In this document: positions 12,801 to 25,780 of the stretch, one piece after another | How the letters are laid out: each line of letters begins with the position of its first letter | How positions within the stretch are numbered: position 1 is the first letter of the stretch | Assembly (NCBI RefSeq): GCF_001522545.3 | Contig: NC_031768.1 | Location: 7,891,375-7,955,374 of the forward strand | DNA: 64,000 nucleotides | Direction: 5' to 3' | From: Parus major | Taxonomy: Eukaryota; Chordata; Aves; Passeriformes; Paridae | Notes under the pieces: generated by a model | Told to the model about the DNA's origin: nothing | Databases searched by the model: none | The model's input: the letters and a program-made list of their open reading frames with translations, nothing else | Program-made: the position numbers and the translations under genes

Positions 12801-15800
12801 TGATTCCTCTAAAAAGCAGACTCACCTGGGACCAGTTTTGGGGCACAGGAGAGATTTTTTTTTTTGGCACTTTTCTCTATTTTTTTCCCAAGGAGTTCTG
12901 TGAATTGCTGTTCTGGACAGACTGCCAGGTCTCAGATCTCTCTGCAGAGGTGCCCCAAGCCTTCCTGCACGTGCTCATGTGGCTCCTAGGTGTTTTCTTC
13001 CTGAACTAACCAGGGCTCTGTGAACCCACTCGTGTGCCCACATAGTCCAACACTGATGGAGACCTGGCCAGAGCTTCAGGAACCTGCTGCTGGAATCTCA
13101 CTTTTCTTTCTCTGCTGAGGTCTTCACCCTAGCAGCAGATCCTCTCAGTGACAGGGTTATAGGCAAGCAGTCTAAAGCTGTGCTTCTATTTGAGCCACAA
13201 GAAGGGGTGCTCATATATGTAGCAAGAATTAAAAGACCACCCAAAAGCTGGGGCTTTTCTTGTGAAATGACTGTATGGGTTTAAGGTACTTCTTGACCAA
13301 TAGTTTTGACTTGCTAGCCAGCAAGTCAACATTTAACACCATTGTGGAAGATCTGGGTAGGTTTAGAACAGACATGCAGGCTTCCTGTTGTCCTGCATGC
13401 CTGATTAATTCACTCTCAGTAGCTGCCAAAGGCTGCTTGCCCCTGGCCTTCACTCTGTTTTCTGGTGGCCAAGCTGGTGCACTCCTGGATTTTATGGCAT
13501 GTTTGACTCAATCCTATCCTTATGATCAGATATTATGCAAATATTTTTAACTCCTTCCCTTTCCACACCACGGCTTCTAATTAAAGAAAGCGAAGCCACA
13601 GGAAGATGAGTTGTCACACGATCAGATCATCACTGAGGGTGGCAGGACCAACTGGGAGGGTCAGCCCCTCCCTTCCTGGGGGCTAACACTTGTAAGCAAA
13701 ACAAAACCTGCTGAATTTTGAGAGACCCTGTGTGAGAGCTTTTGAGGGCTAGACTCAAATTTGTCATGTTTTACCTTCCAGGGAGCATTTGCAGACTTGG
13801 ACACTTGTCTCACAACGGGGTCCGAAGCTGGAGCAGAAATAATTTAATCACATGTAAAGGTGTAGGTTTTCTCTTCACCCGGCACACTCTCACTGCTTTC
13901 TTCATCCCCTCTGCTGAAAGGCTGGTGCTGAGCCAGAGGTGAGAAAAGGCTGAAATTAAAAGAGGATTTGGATGCTTTGTCAAAGCTTATCAGAACTCTG
14001 CTGGTTCTCAGCGCGAGGCCACGGCACCAGCCCTTCTTACGAAACGCTGGCTATTTCTGGCTGCTCCTTTTCAGCCTTCCCAGATGTGAGCAGAGCTCCC
14101 TGCATGTTCCTGGCACCTCTCCAGCTGGTTGCTGGCACTGCCGTGCTGCTGAAGCTGGAATGGTGAGGTGAGGTGGGGCAGGGAACAAGGGGACCTGGCT
14201 TGCTGGTGGCACTGGATTTAAATGCCTGCATGCCTTTACTCCCATGGAGGAGTTGCAAAGATGGTTACACATGCAGACCAGGCTGTACTTCAGTGTGACT
14301 GAGGAGTGTAAAGGGCAAAGACAGGTCATTGGAGCCTTAGATAAAACAACAGTCTGTTCACTCTTCTCTGAACCTGTTTGGAATTGGCCTGTGGTTTCTT
14401 TCATGAGGATGGGAAGGGGATGCCAGGCCATGCTGCAGTGCCTGTTGCTAGAAGCCCTGGTGGGTCTCAGGTTTGTGAGCCATCCCCTGCTGTGACTCAT
14501 GCTCCAAGGGCAGTGCCACAGCCCTGTCCCCTACTCCCAGACCATTTCCCACAAGTACAACGTGCTCAGCCTGTTGTCCAGCTGCCCCAGGCTGTGTGAC
14601 AGCAGCTCTCAGGATGCTCCTGGCACAGCGGGCAGGCTGCAGCACAAAGCTGGTTACAGACGCTTGGCTCAAACCAGAGGGCAAGATTTGAAAAAAATGG
14701 AGCCCCTGGAAGATCCTGGAATCAAGCACCTCTGAATTTTGGGGTAGCCTGAGGGTATGTGGAATCCAGCCCTGATCCAGGTCCATGGGTATATGGCAGC
14801 AGCTATAAACGTTCTTAGGATGTGTGGATTACAGTCTGAATGTTAATGTGGCCCTTCTCTTCCAAATGGAGAGAATCCTGGCTATTGCAGAGCAGTAGGT
14901 TATTAAAATGGATTGGATTATTATATATTGGACATAGCAGCAGCTGGGGTGTATGGCAGGGCAGGTAAATATTCCTATCTGAAAGCGTGGCTTCTGCCTA
15001 TTCATCAGTAAAAGCTTATTTCTGACATTTCTACTGGAACAGCTTCATAACGATACCCAGCCCTCTCTGTGGAAGCCCAGATATGCAGCAGCAGCTCCCA
15101 GAATGGCAAATCTGCCTTGTTCTTCCTTTAATTACCTCAGTGCTAAGGGAAAAAAAAAAAATGACACACTTTTTCTTGCAAGTGGAGATTAAGCAGAAAT
15201 TCAGCTCCAGCTCAAAACTGTGGCTCCCAGCTCTGATTTTAAACAAACAGTGAAAGAAATTCCCAATGCCTAAAGCCAGCAACCTCAGACCATGTGGAAG
15301 TTCTCCACATCACTAACCTGATTTCCCAAGGTGATGCGCTGCAGAAGGTCGCCTAACCTGACATGAATTATCTGTTTAAAAAAAAAAAGAATAAAAGCCT
15401 GTCAGAGACAGATCCCAAAGCATGCAAATTTTATTTAGTAACAGGTCCAGTGGATCTCAGCTGGTGACCAGCACTTTGGGTCAGTGTCAGAGCTGGGAGG
15501 GATTTCAGCCAGGCCCAGGCTTGCTGGGTGGATGCTCAGAGATGGCTCAGACCCTGCCCCTGTGTCCAGATCCCCACAAGCCTGGAACTGGGCCCAAACT
15601 GACCTGTGGCTATCTGGCTTCCAGGCTGAAAGTGGCTTGCATCCTGACCATGGTCTATCTGTGCCTGTCCTCCTGGCTATATGGTTGCATCAGCCAAAAG
15701 GATTCACTCCACAGGAGAAAATCTATTTCACATCTTCCTCTGGAACAGATTGTGTTTTTCAGATTATTATGGAGACCAAGAAAGAAGGGTCCCACCCCTC

Positions 15801-16899
15801 AGATAAGGGATCCAGAGCTGGGTGCACAAGGAACTGAGGATAAACCTCTGCTGCTGTCACCAGAACAGTGCAAACACAGCCCAGAGAAGCTAAAAATGGT
15901 AGATTGAGTTTCACAGCTAAAATATTACAGAGGGGAGCTTGGTTGTGGGTTTGCTGCAGAAAGAGACTGAAACACAGACTTCCATCCTGCTGGACAGTGT
16001 CCAGCTATTAGGCAGGAGCACATCCCACAGGGATGGAGATTACTCTGCTCTGTGTAAATAGCAGCATCCCCACAGAGCCAGGGACAGAGTATGAGGGATT
16101 TGACAGTTTTGGGAGGAGAACATCCCTTGGAGAGGTGGAGTCCCCACATGAATGAATAGCTAATATGCTAATATTATTTAATCACTGATTTATATTTAAC
16201 CACTTTGAAAGCATTTGTGCTCCTCCCCTTGGAGAATGGTCCTTGAGTCCTCCAGCAAATGATACTTGAATTTCCCTTCCCCATAGAGATGTTTCCTCTT
16301 GGAAGTGACTCTGTGAAACAGAGAGATATTAATGAATTTTTTAGAAACAATTTCTGCATACTTCTTTCTTGCCAAAGCTGTTTTCTAGTTTAAACTTCAA
16401 CTGAACTGAATAATCTTGGCTTCCTAGAAGAAGCCTGCATTTCTCTGCGAATAAATAATTTTCCAGTTCTCCCTCCTTCAGATCTTATGTCCCATGGTAC
16501 GCTTGGAATATCTCTGCAGAGATGCACAGCATCATTTTCCATATGGATCTGCAATCAGTTCCTTTATCGTTTGGCATAAACGATTGCACGAAATTAGTGC
16601 CTGAGGAAAGGGAGCGGGAACATTCCCTAGCACCCTCCGTGGGGCTCTGCAGCGCTGTCAGCTGGGCCAGCAGCTCTCACCACAAAGGCTCTCTGGCTCT
16701 TGGTGTGTACCACTCTTGCTGCTGTGGGCAGTGCTCTCAGCATGGGCAAAGGCCACCTCCTTCCTCCAGCTTGTCGCAACGCTCTGCCCTCCTCCTGATT
16801 AGAGATGTCATCTCTACCACCCTGCCAGTCTCCTGACAGTGTGGGAAGTCCGGACACAGATGTTCCTCTTGATGCTGGCCTCACACTTGGCAGCTCAGC
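12801..16899. other. Unique non-coding stretch with two short A-tracts
   Basis: There is no recognisable gene. Runs of 11 A lie at 15151-15161 and 15378-15388. A POU-like TATGCTAAT word sits near 16164 in an AT-rich segment. A 10-bp stem hairpin lies at 13306-13329. Frames up to about 160 codons (15422-15907) show no domain. Confidence 0.45.
13306..13329. repeat. Short perfect inverted repeat, 10-bp arms
   Basis: The arms TTGACTTGCT (13306-13315) and AGCAAGTCAA (13320-13329) are exact reverse complements separated by a 4-base loop. It could be a chance palindrome or a small cruciform. No flanking feature gives it a role. Confidence 0.7.
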
Positions 16900-17949
16900 G
16901 TGCTGGTTCCCTCTGAGATGTGCCATTGGGCCAAAACACACACACTGAGTTTTATTTTTAATTCAGAGCTTTTCCTAGAAGCCAAAGTTGTGCAATTCTG
17001 CCCTTCCCTTTCCCCTTCCCTCTTTTTTTCTGACATCAGTGTGTGCTCAGGTTACATCCAGCCGGAGCACACTGTGGCCTGTACCAGTGGCTCTATTTTT
17101 ACACCTCCTGGCTCAGCTGCTGGCTCTGTGGTTTTTGATGCCGTATGCAAACTGCAAAAAGAAGCACCCATTGTAGCCCAGAGCCACCCTCAGCCAGCAG
17201 CTCCCAAAGCCCTGCCTGAGGCTGCTTTGACCTCTCTGCCTGCCCCAGACTGCTGCTATGGCTCTGCCATGGTCATAGGGTTGTCCTATAGGCTGCTGCC
17301 CTCCAGCTGGCTCAGTCTGGTCCACATTGTCCCCCAAGCCCAGCTCCCAGTGCCTGGGGGTCCCCAGCTCCCTTTGCTGACAATTCCCCCTCCTTGGAAT
17401 ACCTGGGAGAGCTGTGCTTCTGTAGGTCTATGCTCATCTCTGCAGATGCTTTCTCAGGCAAGGCACCCTCCCTGTGATCGCTCTGCAGAGGGAAAAGCTG
17501 GGCTAGCAGAGACTCAGATACTTTTTAAATTTCCCTCAGCTTTTCACACGTTTCTTGTATTATCCTTGCTCCGTAGCAGTCACGGTGCTGACACACAGGC
17601 ACTCAGCCCATCCCTCCTCCAAATCCTAGGGCACTTAAATATTCCAGCCTCGGATAGTCAGGATCAATACCCTCTCCCAACCTTCCAATGCTGTTTGTGC
17701 TTGTCTCTCCAAACCCCACCTCCCAGTGCCAGGCTGCAGTTTTGGGCTGCACATGCAAAAGGCAGCCTGCCCTGGGCAGCCAAGACCACCTGCCTTCCAC
17801 CCCAGAAGGGAAGTGACCCCAGCCTCCCTCCCCTGTGGCTGCAGGGCCAGAGACCCTTTTATGTGACACCAGCTACTGCTGTCGTTGAACTGATGACTCA
17901 AAAACGCTCAGCACAGGGTGGAAAGAAAAAAATGGCAACTGCAATGTAA
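16900..17949 (+). other. Longest open reading frame (349 codons), probably not a gene
   Basis: This single-exon ATG-to-stop frame is about 1.7 times longer than any other in the window. The predicted product is rich in Ser, Pro, Leu and Ala and has no signal peptide, repeated domain, catalytic motif or family signature that I recognise. Such composition is what pyrimidine-rich non-coding DNA gives when translated. The frame contains a 31-base pyrimidine run followed by CAG (AG at 17038-17039), which looks like a strong 3' splice acceptor, so part of it could instead be an exon starting at 17040. Its end runs into an AT-rich block at 17880-18200. No CpG island or obvious promoter precedes it. 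Alternatives are a lncRNA exon, a young orphan ORF, or chance. I favour chance or non-coding RNA. Confidence 0.15.
17001..17031 (+). other. Pure 31-base polypyrimidine run; minus-strand G-quadruplex motif
   Basis: Uninterrupted C/T from 17001 to 17031, followed by ACATCAG ending at 17039. On the plus strand it resembles a polypyrimidine tract and acceptor site. On the minus strand, positions 17001-17020 carry four runs of at least three G with loops of 2, 3 and 2 bases, which fits a G-quadruplex motif. Confidence 0.6.
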
Positions 17950-18890
17950 TTAATGCTGTAACAACTTGTTTCCCCCTTGGAGAATTATACCATTAGCTGC
18001 TTCAATTGTGCATGAAATATAAATTACATTACTCAGAGGCATCATGTCTAAGCAGATACAATCCTAAGTGACACGGCTTGCCACAGTGTATCATGCTCCC
18101 TGGTCAAAATTAACAGAAGCCCCGTTGCCTGAGGCTAGCAGATATTCATTCAGATATCAAAGTTATAACCACGGTAGTTCAACCGCCTTCCTGCCTCGGG
18201 GGATTTCCCAGAGGAAAGCAATGAAACCCGGCTCTATCATCTGCTGAGAACAGCTCACAGGTTTGAAAATTGCTGGTGTACCCCTGGCACCTTCGTGTTT
18301 CAGAGCCTGGTGCTTTAACAGACGGGGGATGTTGTAGCATCACCGTCCCCGTGCACTGATTTGGTGTGCCCGGTTTCTGTTTGCTGCAGTCCAAATCTGA
18401 CCAGGGTGGTGGTGCTAAACATTACAGGGATGGAGAGCAAGGAGACAGCAGGATGGCTGCTGAGCTGCAAAAGGAGCCCAGAGGCAGGAATCCCCCCCAA
18501 ACACAGAACCTGGACCCTTTTGTTGGAGACAGGAATCTTCAGTTATTGTACTTGGCTCCTCTAATTTTGGGGTTAGCAGCTGGCTAGAAGACACATTTTA
18601 TTCTCCTCCGACGCCCATCTATAATGAATGATTGCAACCCCGCAGCCTCGATTAGCTGTGTTTGTGAAGAATAATTTGCTCCACCGTTGGAATAGCATCA
18701 CAATTTTTTTCCCTAGTCACTTAAAATGGACTCTTATAGCTGCAAATGTGAAAACAGAAAGGGAACTGCAGTTACTCTTCTCTGCCTCCAGAATAGCTTT
18801 TGCCTTAGTTTGCCTTTGCAAAGTGGAAATCCTAAATAAATCTCTTCCTTGGGGAAAAAAATATGGGGGAAAAAGGATAGTCTTGACAGT
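17950..18890. other. Non-coding; AT-rich regulatory-looking first part
   Basis: From about 17940 to 18180 the sequence is AT-rich with TAATTA, ATTAGC and ATGAAATATAAATTA words and no long frame. The character differs from the C-rich DNA just upstream. The remainder to 18890 is ordinary unique sequence. No gene or RNA was recognised. Confidence 0.35.
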
Positions 18891-19600
18891 CACAGAATCA
18901 GAGAATATTTCTGTTTCACTGCTTTCCAGCAGCTCATTCCCTAGTTTGTCTCTATATCCAGGGTTGCCCCATCCCAGGTACAGAATCTGGCAGAACTCCA
19001 CACTCTTGATGATTTCCCAGACCTCTGATTTGTTAAGGTCTCTCTGCAGGGCCTCCCTGCCCTGCAGGGAATCAACAGCTCCTCCCACTTTCTGTGCTAT
19101 CTGCAAACTTGCTCATTATCCCTTCCAGTCCTGTGTCCAAGTCATTTATGAAGATGTTGAAGAGGATGGAGCCCTGCAGAACCCCACCTGTGACAGGTCA
19201 CCAGTCTGATTTCACCATTGTCTACAGCCCTTTGTGCCCAACCTGTGAGCCAGCTGCTCACACATCACATGGTGTGTTTATCCTGCTGTGGGCTGGACAT
19301 TTTGTCCAGAAGGTTTCTGTGAGAAACAGTATTGAAAACTTTACTGAAATCCAGAAAAATTACATCATCTGTCTTTCCTTGATCAGCTAGGTGGGATACC
19401 TTGGCATAAAAGGAAGTCAGGCTTGATAAACAGGAATTTCTTCTCATGAAGTAGTGCTGGCAGTGACCAGTGACTGTGATGTCTTTTGGGTGTTTTTCAA
19501 CACCTCCCAGAATAATCTCCATAGCTTTTCAAGGCAGTGAAGTGAGACTGTAGTTCCCAAGGTCCTCCTTCTTGCCCTTCTCAGCCACTATGTGCTGAAA
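18891..19600 (-). mobile_element. CR1 LINE fragment, degenerate and internally deleted
   Basis: Read on the minus strand this is a CR1 non-LTR retrotransposon reverse-transcriptase region. The motif-A segment FLDFSKVFNTVSH, with its catalytic Asp, is encoded within 19265-19522. Upstream of it, a GKKEDLGNY-type segment is followed by a stop at 19529-19531, and the usual residues after NY have lost about 9 bases. Further along, 19096-19107 encodes FADS where active elements have FADD, so the second catalytic Asp is gone. An ILYLGWGNPGY-type segment follows. The element then jumps to two octamers (18891-18906) of the CR1 3'-terminal type, implying loss of several hundred bases. It is a dead, old copy with frameshifts. 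The outer edge near 19600 is approximate. Confidence 0.9.
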
Positions 19601-22600
19601 CAGGGCCAAATCCTGCAAGGTGCTGTGTGCCTCCAGCTCCCATTTGAATCAAAGGGAAATGAGGGTGCTCAGTGTTTTTTGGCATTTCACCAGTGGTGTT
19701 GCCTGAGAACCACAACAGAATCATGACACATTGGTTGTGGTCTCTCCTGGTGGGGAGCTGATGCTGTGGAGAAGGCTCAGGCTAGGTACCACCCACATCA
19801 CACACTTTCTGAGTTGCAAAATCTGCAGCACCATTTTCTTTGTGGGGCCATGTATGTGTGGGTTTTGCCAACAACATTGCCAGGGTAGTGGCTCAGCATC
19901 AGATTAAACAGTAGATATTGACAGGTCTCATCCAATGCAGTTTTGGTCTTTTAGTTCCCTTGACCTCCGCTCCTCAGTAAAGCATGAAGAGTGCATGAGA
20001 AGTACCTTGCTGTAAGCTGGAAAACCAGTCTGTCAGAGGAAAGAAAATGATCTTGGTCCAAATTGACTTTGGAAGGAAAAGTTGTTTTCTTGGTCTCTTG
20101 CCTGGCTCAAAATACAGACAGCAAAAATTTCTTTCCTCTAGAGAAACTGTTACTAAATTCAGTCAAAAAGTAAAACTGGGATATTTTCAGAAGGAAGACT
20201 CTCATCCCCTTTTCTAGTTTTGAGTTTTGAGTCAAAGTGCAAGACACCTGATTTTAAAAGAAGGAAGTATCTAATACAGAAGCAAAATCACTGGCTAGAA
20301 CTTGGCTTCTTGAAACACAAATTGCCATCAGGGTTCAGTTCAGAGGAAATGCACCCCACTGCTGGTGGATTCCATATAACCACAGCACGAGGATTTCCCT
20401 CTTTCCTGCTCATGGCTGAAAGTTGTACCTGTGAATGTACACTCACAGGGAGCTGAAGGCTTTAGTTTAATAATGGGGCAATCCCAGAGCACAAAGGTAA
20501 TGCAAGCTGCAACAGGGCCACCCTGTGCAGGGGAAGACCTGGGCTATGGATATATCTCTGACAAACAGGAGGCATTGCCAAATGCTGAAATGCCATGAAA
20601 CCTCTTCTTTCAAGCCCTCTCTGACTTCTCTGCAGCAGCCAGAATGGTGGCAAAGCTTTCTGAAGAAAGGGAAATAAAGATAAAAAGAAAAAGGGATTTT
20701 CAGCAGCGTTATCCTAGAAGAGGCAGGCATCTGACTTGACACATGCATCTGGAGAAGCCTCCCCTGCCCCCACAACAACAGCCAGTGCAAATACACCTAA
20801 ACATGTCAATATTCACAACACAGCACTTAAAAAAATAGCTGAAGGAAATAAAACACGCTGCTTCCTGAGAAGACCAGGGAATATGCATTCCCAAGTGCTG
20901 AGCAAGATCATCCATTATACATTTCTATCTATTCCACTGACTGCCTGCACATCCCCCGTGTGCCTAGACAGGACAGATGCCCTGGTTCTGTATCCAGCAC
21001 AGGAGAATTGCATCCAGCAAAGAGGCACCCCTAGATCTGTGGGTTTGCTCTCCTGAAACGTTAAAATGCCAGCACTCTTTCAGGAACAATTTTCTTGGCA
21101 AGGGAAGATCTTGACTGTCGATTGCACTTCAGCAGCAGCCAATATAGGAAGTAGCGGTATAAATTCTCATTCTCATTAAATGTGTCTGTCTGACTGATGG
21201 ACGCCAGTAGAATTACACAGCGGATCCAGATTTGTGGGTCTGACAGTAATAAACCAAATTTTCATATAGAATACATGTCTCAGAGGGGTGTCGGACATGC
21301 TTTATTTCTGTGAGTTATGGGCACTGCGTGACACAGGAACGGTGCTGGGCACCGCTGAGTGGAACAGTCACCGAAACCAGCCCAGCCCTGATGAGCAGAG
21401 CAGTGACCTCTCATTCACACACTGCTTTCACTGCCCAAGAGACAGGCTCATCCCCTGCTCCTGCTCAACCGAAAAACCGTTCACTCCAAAAAACCTGCCC
21501 TGTGTGCTGTGAGACATTCCTACACTCTGCTGCAGCCTTGGTAGGAACCGGCAGAGAAGGGAAAACCAGGCACAGGAGTGTCTGAGCTTCTCTCCCAAAT
21601 CCACCATCGCTTCTCCAACCCCTGGTAACCTTTCCACAGAGCCACTATGACCAGGCAGGCAGCCAGGAAAGTGCTGCAAAGGTCAGGGCACTGGCCTTTC
21701 TTCCTTATAAATCAAGAGCGAGCCAAAGGTGTAGGTGTCGGGTCTGGGATGTGGTGGGTCATTACATAACAGTGAGGCAGCCAGGACACCCAGAGCTTTG
21801 TTTTCCAGATTGCTACAGCAACGACCAGGGTTAGATACCGGAGCTGTTAATTCATCTGCATGGCTGCCAGTGGTGGAGTGGTGCCAGAAGGAAAGGTCTG
21901 CAAATTTTCCCAGTACGGCTATTTATCAATACTGCTCTCTGTCCTGCTGTTTCAAGTGGGTTAATAAAAGACGTAAAATATTTCCTTGTCTTACTTTTGC
22001 ACTTTGAGCTTCTGTTTTGCACACAAGGCTCTTTTCTCCTCTCCTCTCCTGTCTGAACTTTTTTCCAGCAATCTGTTTTGCCCTGGTCCCACACAGCCAC
22101 CCTGCTGACCCTTCATTCTGGGGTGTGAGGTGCTGTCCCTGCTGCTGCAAGCCCAGGGGGAGGTTTTGGACTCTTCTTCATTCAGTCTCTCTCCCAGGCA
22201 ATAGATAACACTCAGGAAACCCTGTGCCAGCTCCTGCTCACTGGCTTTCCTTGCCATAGTCTTAATTTTTGTCCCTGAACTGCCAGGCTGCTGACCCCCA
22301 TCCTAGAAGTGCTACACCATGTGAACATCCCTGGTCCAACAACCTATTTTCTGCCACAGTTGTGAGCTCCTCTGCTGCCTTGGATTACTGCAAGTGAATC
22401 AGCCAGCAGCAGCTTTGCTGTTAAAGCCCTCTTGAAAGCGTTTTCTTCCCCACTGGAAGCGTCAAAGGAAATTCCCCTTGATGAGGTTGCTGGCCCTGGA
22501 AAATCAGCTAGGAGCATGCCAAGCAGAGGGCTCTGGTAGGTCTCATGTTTCAGGACTAATCCTGGGGTCCTTGGTGGAGGAAGGTCCTTGGGAAGGTGGC

Positions 22601-25600
22601 TGAGTGTCTGGGCTGCTGTACCCCAGGAGCCCTTGAAAGAGGATTAGGTCAGCGCAATGAACAAATGGAGGGTGAGCGAAAAGCTCAGTCATTTTGGGAT
22701 TGCTCACCACAGCTGCAGACAAAGAGATGAGAAGAGGGATTTAAAAGATTATTCTGAATGCAGGCCAGACTTCAGGAGAGCAGCTAGCTGGCGGATGGGA
22801 TTGTAGCTCCCTCCCACCATGCCCAGTCCAGCCAGACTGCTCACGGATGAGGCTGGGCATGTGTGTTATGTGGAGACAGGGGGTCCTATTTGCTTTTTGC
22901 ATCTGTTTTTTGGGCAGTTTCTGGGTTGATTCTGGTGTCATTATTATGTTTGTTTGGGCTAATATTTACCAAGAATTCCTCCCCCAGTCCCAGCCTTTCT
23001 TTCCAGAAGTGCCTTTGGGGTTTCCACACTGACGAGGCTCTCTGAGGAGCTGCAGTAAGTGTTTACCCACATGCTGGGGCTCCACCTTGCCTCAATTACT
23101 TGGAAGATTTTGCTGTTCCCAAAACGGTGACCTTTCTCACTCTTGGGGCTGTATGGAGTTTTATATTGTGTTTTAGGATTTGCATTTTTATTTACTATGT
23201 GTTTCATTGGACAGCTGTTCTCTAGCACAGATTTTTAATGCTTTGGAGGAGATTTCCTCAGTATCCCCTCTTGTCCATGTCCTTTAAAAGTAATATTTGA
23301 TAAAACTAAGCTGTTTTTTGTACATTCCCCAGCTGATTTCCCAGACTGATCACATGACTTCTAATGCCTTATTCCCTTCCCCACACTCTACATTATTCCT
23401 AAAGGCCATACAGTCTGCTGCTCTACCTGTAGTGTGATAACAGACATCTGGAAAGAGAGGAACCAAGAGGGGGAAAAAAGAATATTGTATGTATCAAAAT
23501 CACAAGCTCTTCCCCTTAATTTCTTGTTCAGAGAACCAGCTGTGGTCATTTGCCAGATAAAAGCCATATATTACAGCACTTCCCAGAGATGCCTGTGCTG
23601 CTGATCTGGAAAACCACACTGAGCTAAGACTCATTAAAAATCTCTCTTGGCAATATCAGATTTTGCATTGAATAGAAGGTCATGATCCCCTCATGTCAAC
23701 AAAATCCATTTCTGAGTATTTCAATGTCCAAGGAGGTTGAGATCCAGGCTGAACCAGCCTCAAGGCCTCTCAGAGTGTGTCTGTGCCCCATTCCCGAGTC
23801 AAGCGGCAGTGCCAGGCAAATCAGCTCTGTGAATTTGGTCAGAATTGTGCTCCCCTGTGCACAGCTGTGGTGAATTTCTCCTTTTGCATTTCCTCAGAGG
23901 CAAGGAAAGATCCACGAAAGCCCCACTCCCATTTTAACCAGTGGTCCCCCCAGCACAGGGGATTGTCTCCCTGAGGTCTTGTCTGTGTGGGTTCTGCTCC
24001 TTCCTTCCTGCAACCTTCCCTCTCCACTGTCCCACTGAGAGCTGGTCACCTTCTTGTCCCATGGGAATCAGTGATCCTTGGGTGTTTTCTTTTGGCTTTC
24101 AATCTGAAGAATCTGAAGCTCAAACTTAAGAAATGTGGTGCTAGACTGTTGTTTTGGGGCCCAAGTGTTCGAGGTGCAATGCAGATCCAGCAAAGTCACA
24201 AAAGGCCACACCAAAGAGGCTGAGAAGATACAAACTTTGTCACTGGTGCACATGGGAACCTTGCCACCTAGCATGGGTGAGTCCTAAATAATTTCCAAAA
24301 ATCCAGCAGGAAATGTCTGTTTATTGAATAAAACCTTCCCATAAGAGCAAGGGGGGAAGGAGATGGCATGGTTTTGCCCTTGAGACAGCTGGTGTGATGT
24401 TGGTCTGAAAGACACAAAGCGATTTTACTGACATTTGCTCTTCCCTCCCACATCTTGCAGGAGTCAGACAGCTGCGGCTGGAGCCGTAGGATATTAAAGG
24501 ACTTGGCAAATATCATTACCTAAATATGGATGCATATATCATTGCTGGTTCATTCCAACCTCCAGGGGATGAGTGAATTTGGTTTCTTACTGTACTTAGT
24601 GGGAAAATGGAGGCTGCCACCACAGAGCAGGGTCAGATCACCATGCTGAGAGAGAAGGAGGTGGCAGCCTGGGCCAGCCAAGGCAAGCAGAGGTCATTGC
24701 CGCTGGTCCTGGCCATCAGTACTTCAGGTATTTCTGGTGTGGCACCACACTTCCCTGCTGATGTTCCTCCTCCAGAAAATGCTCCACAGAGGTAGGGATG
24801 AAGGGTCTGGACAACCATCTGAGGATAGACAAACGAATACACCAACACCCCCAAAGCCTTTGGTGCCCATATGTGGGGCGGGAAGGGGTTGATGGTGCAG
24901 CGTACAAGAGGGATGTAGGATCGTGTCAGGAGCAAGCACAAGGAGACAAGGAGGAAAAGGTGACATGAGAAGCAAAAGGAGATGGGAGGGACCAGGACTT
25001 CAGCTTTAGGAGACAGAGTGTGAGGGAAAGGATTTGCTGAAAGCTACGTGGCACCTGGGAAAAGAAGAAGCCACAGAGGTAGCCCAGGGGCAAGAGGCAC
25101 TCTCCTCTTCTTGGCTTAGTGTCTTTCTTGGACTGAGTCCAAACCTGAGCACTTTGCAGCTCAAACCCACCCACACAGTGTTAGCTAAGCTTGTGTAAAG
25201 CTAGATCCAAAGTCCCCAGTGCTGAAGATCAGATGGCTTGTGCAGATGGCTAAATTTAGTGGTGATGAGTGTCCAACTGCAGGGCACCGTGCTGCGGAGC
25301 TCGCGCCGTCCACGTCAACAGCAGCACTTTCTCTGCTCACACTCCTCCTCAAAGGACATCTTGGCCTGGATTGCATTGCATCCCTCAGATGTTTTGGAAG
25401 CATGAGGGGCCATGGTAAGGGAAATGGGATGGGCAAGAACAGGAGGAGATATATATTGGGTGAAGGAGAATTGTGCTGATGTCCCAGGCTGACAACCCAC
25501 TCCCTCCTGACCCAGACAGTTCTGGAAAGTGTGTGGTCATCCTGTCCAGTGTCCTCAGGCAAGCTGAGCTCCTGAGAGGGTGGTGGCAAGCACCAGTGCT

Positions 25601-25780
25601 CCCAGGAGCCCAGACAGCTGGAGGCAGGAGTCCTGGCCCCTGCTCCTGGCTTGGCTGCTCACCTGGAGGGTGCACTTCTCACCTCCTCTCCTGGCACTCA
25701 GGAAGGGGGAATTTATGATCCTGACCTTCTTCCTGCTGTCAGATCAGCTGATGAAAAAGCGCTGTCTAGGAATTGATTAG
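19601..25780. other. Long unique non-coding stretch
   Basis: No gene, RNA or transposon was recognised. The segment 21090-21290 has scattered CpGs and AT-rich words and may be a conserved element. Elsewhere the sequence is ordinary, with frames up to about 134 codons (25185-25589, minus) lacking any domain. A small CpG cluster lies near 25290-25320. Confidence 0.45.

Noticed and set aside
18628..19209. 193-codon plus-strand frame
   Set aside because: Its second half is antisense to the CR1 reverse-transcriptase fragment, and the rest has no domain.
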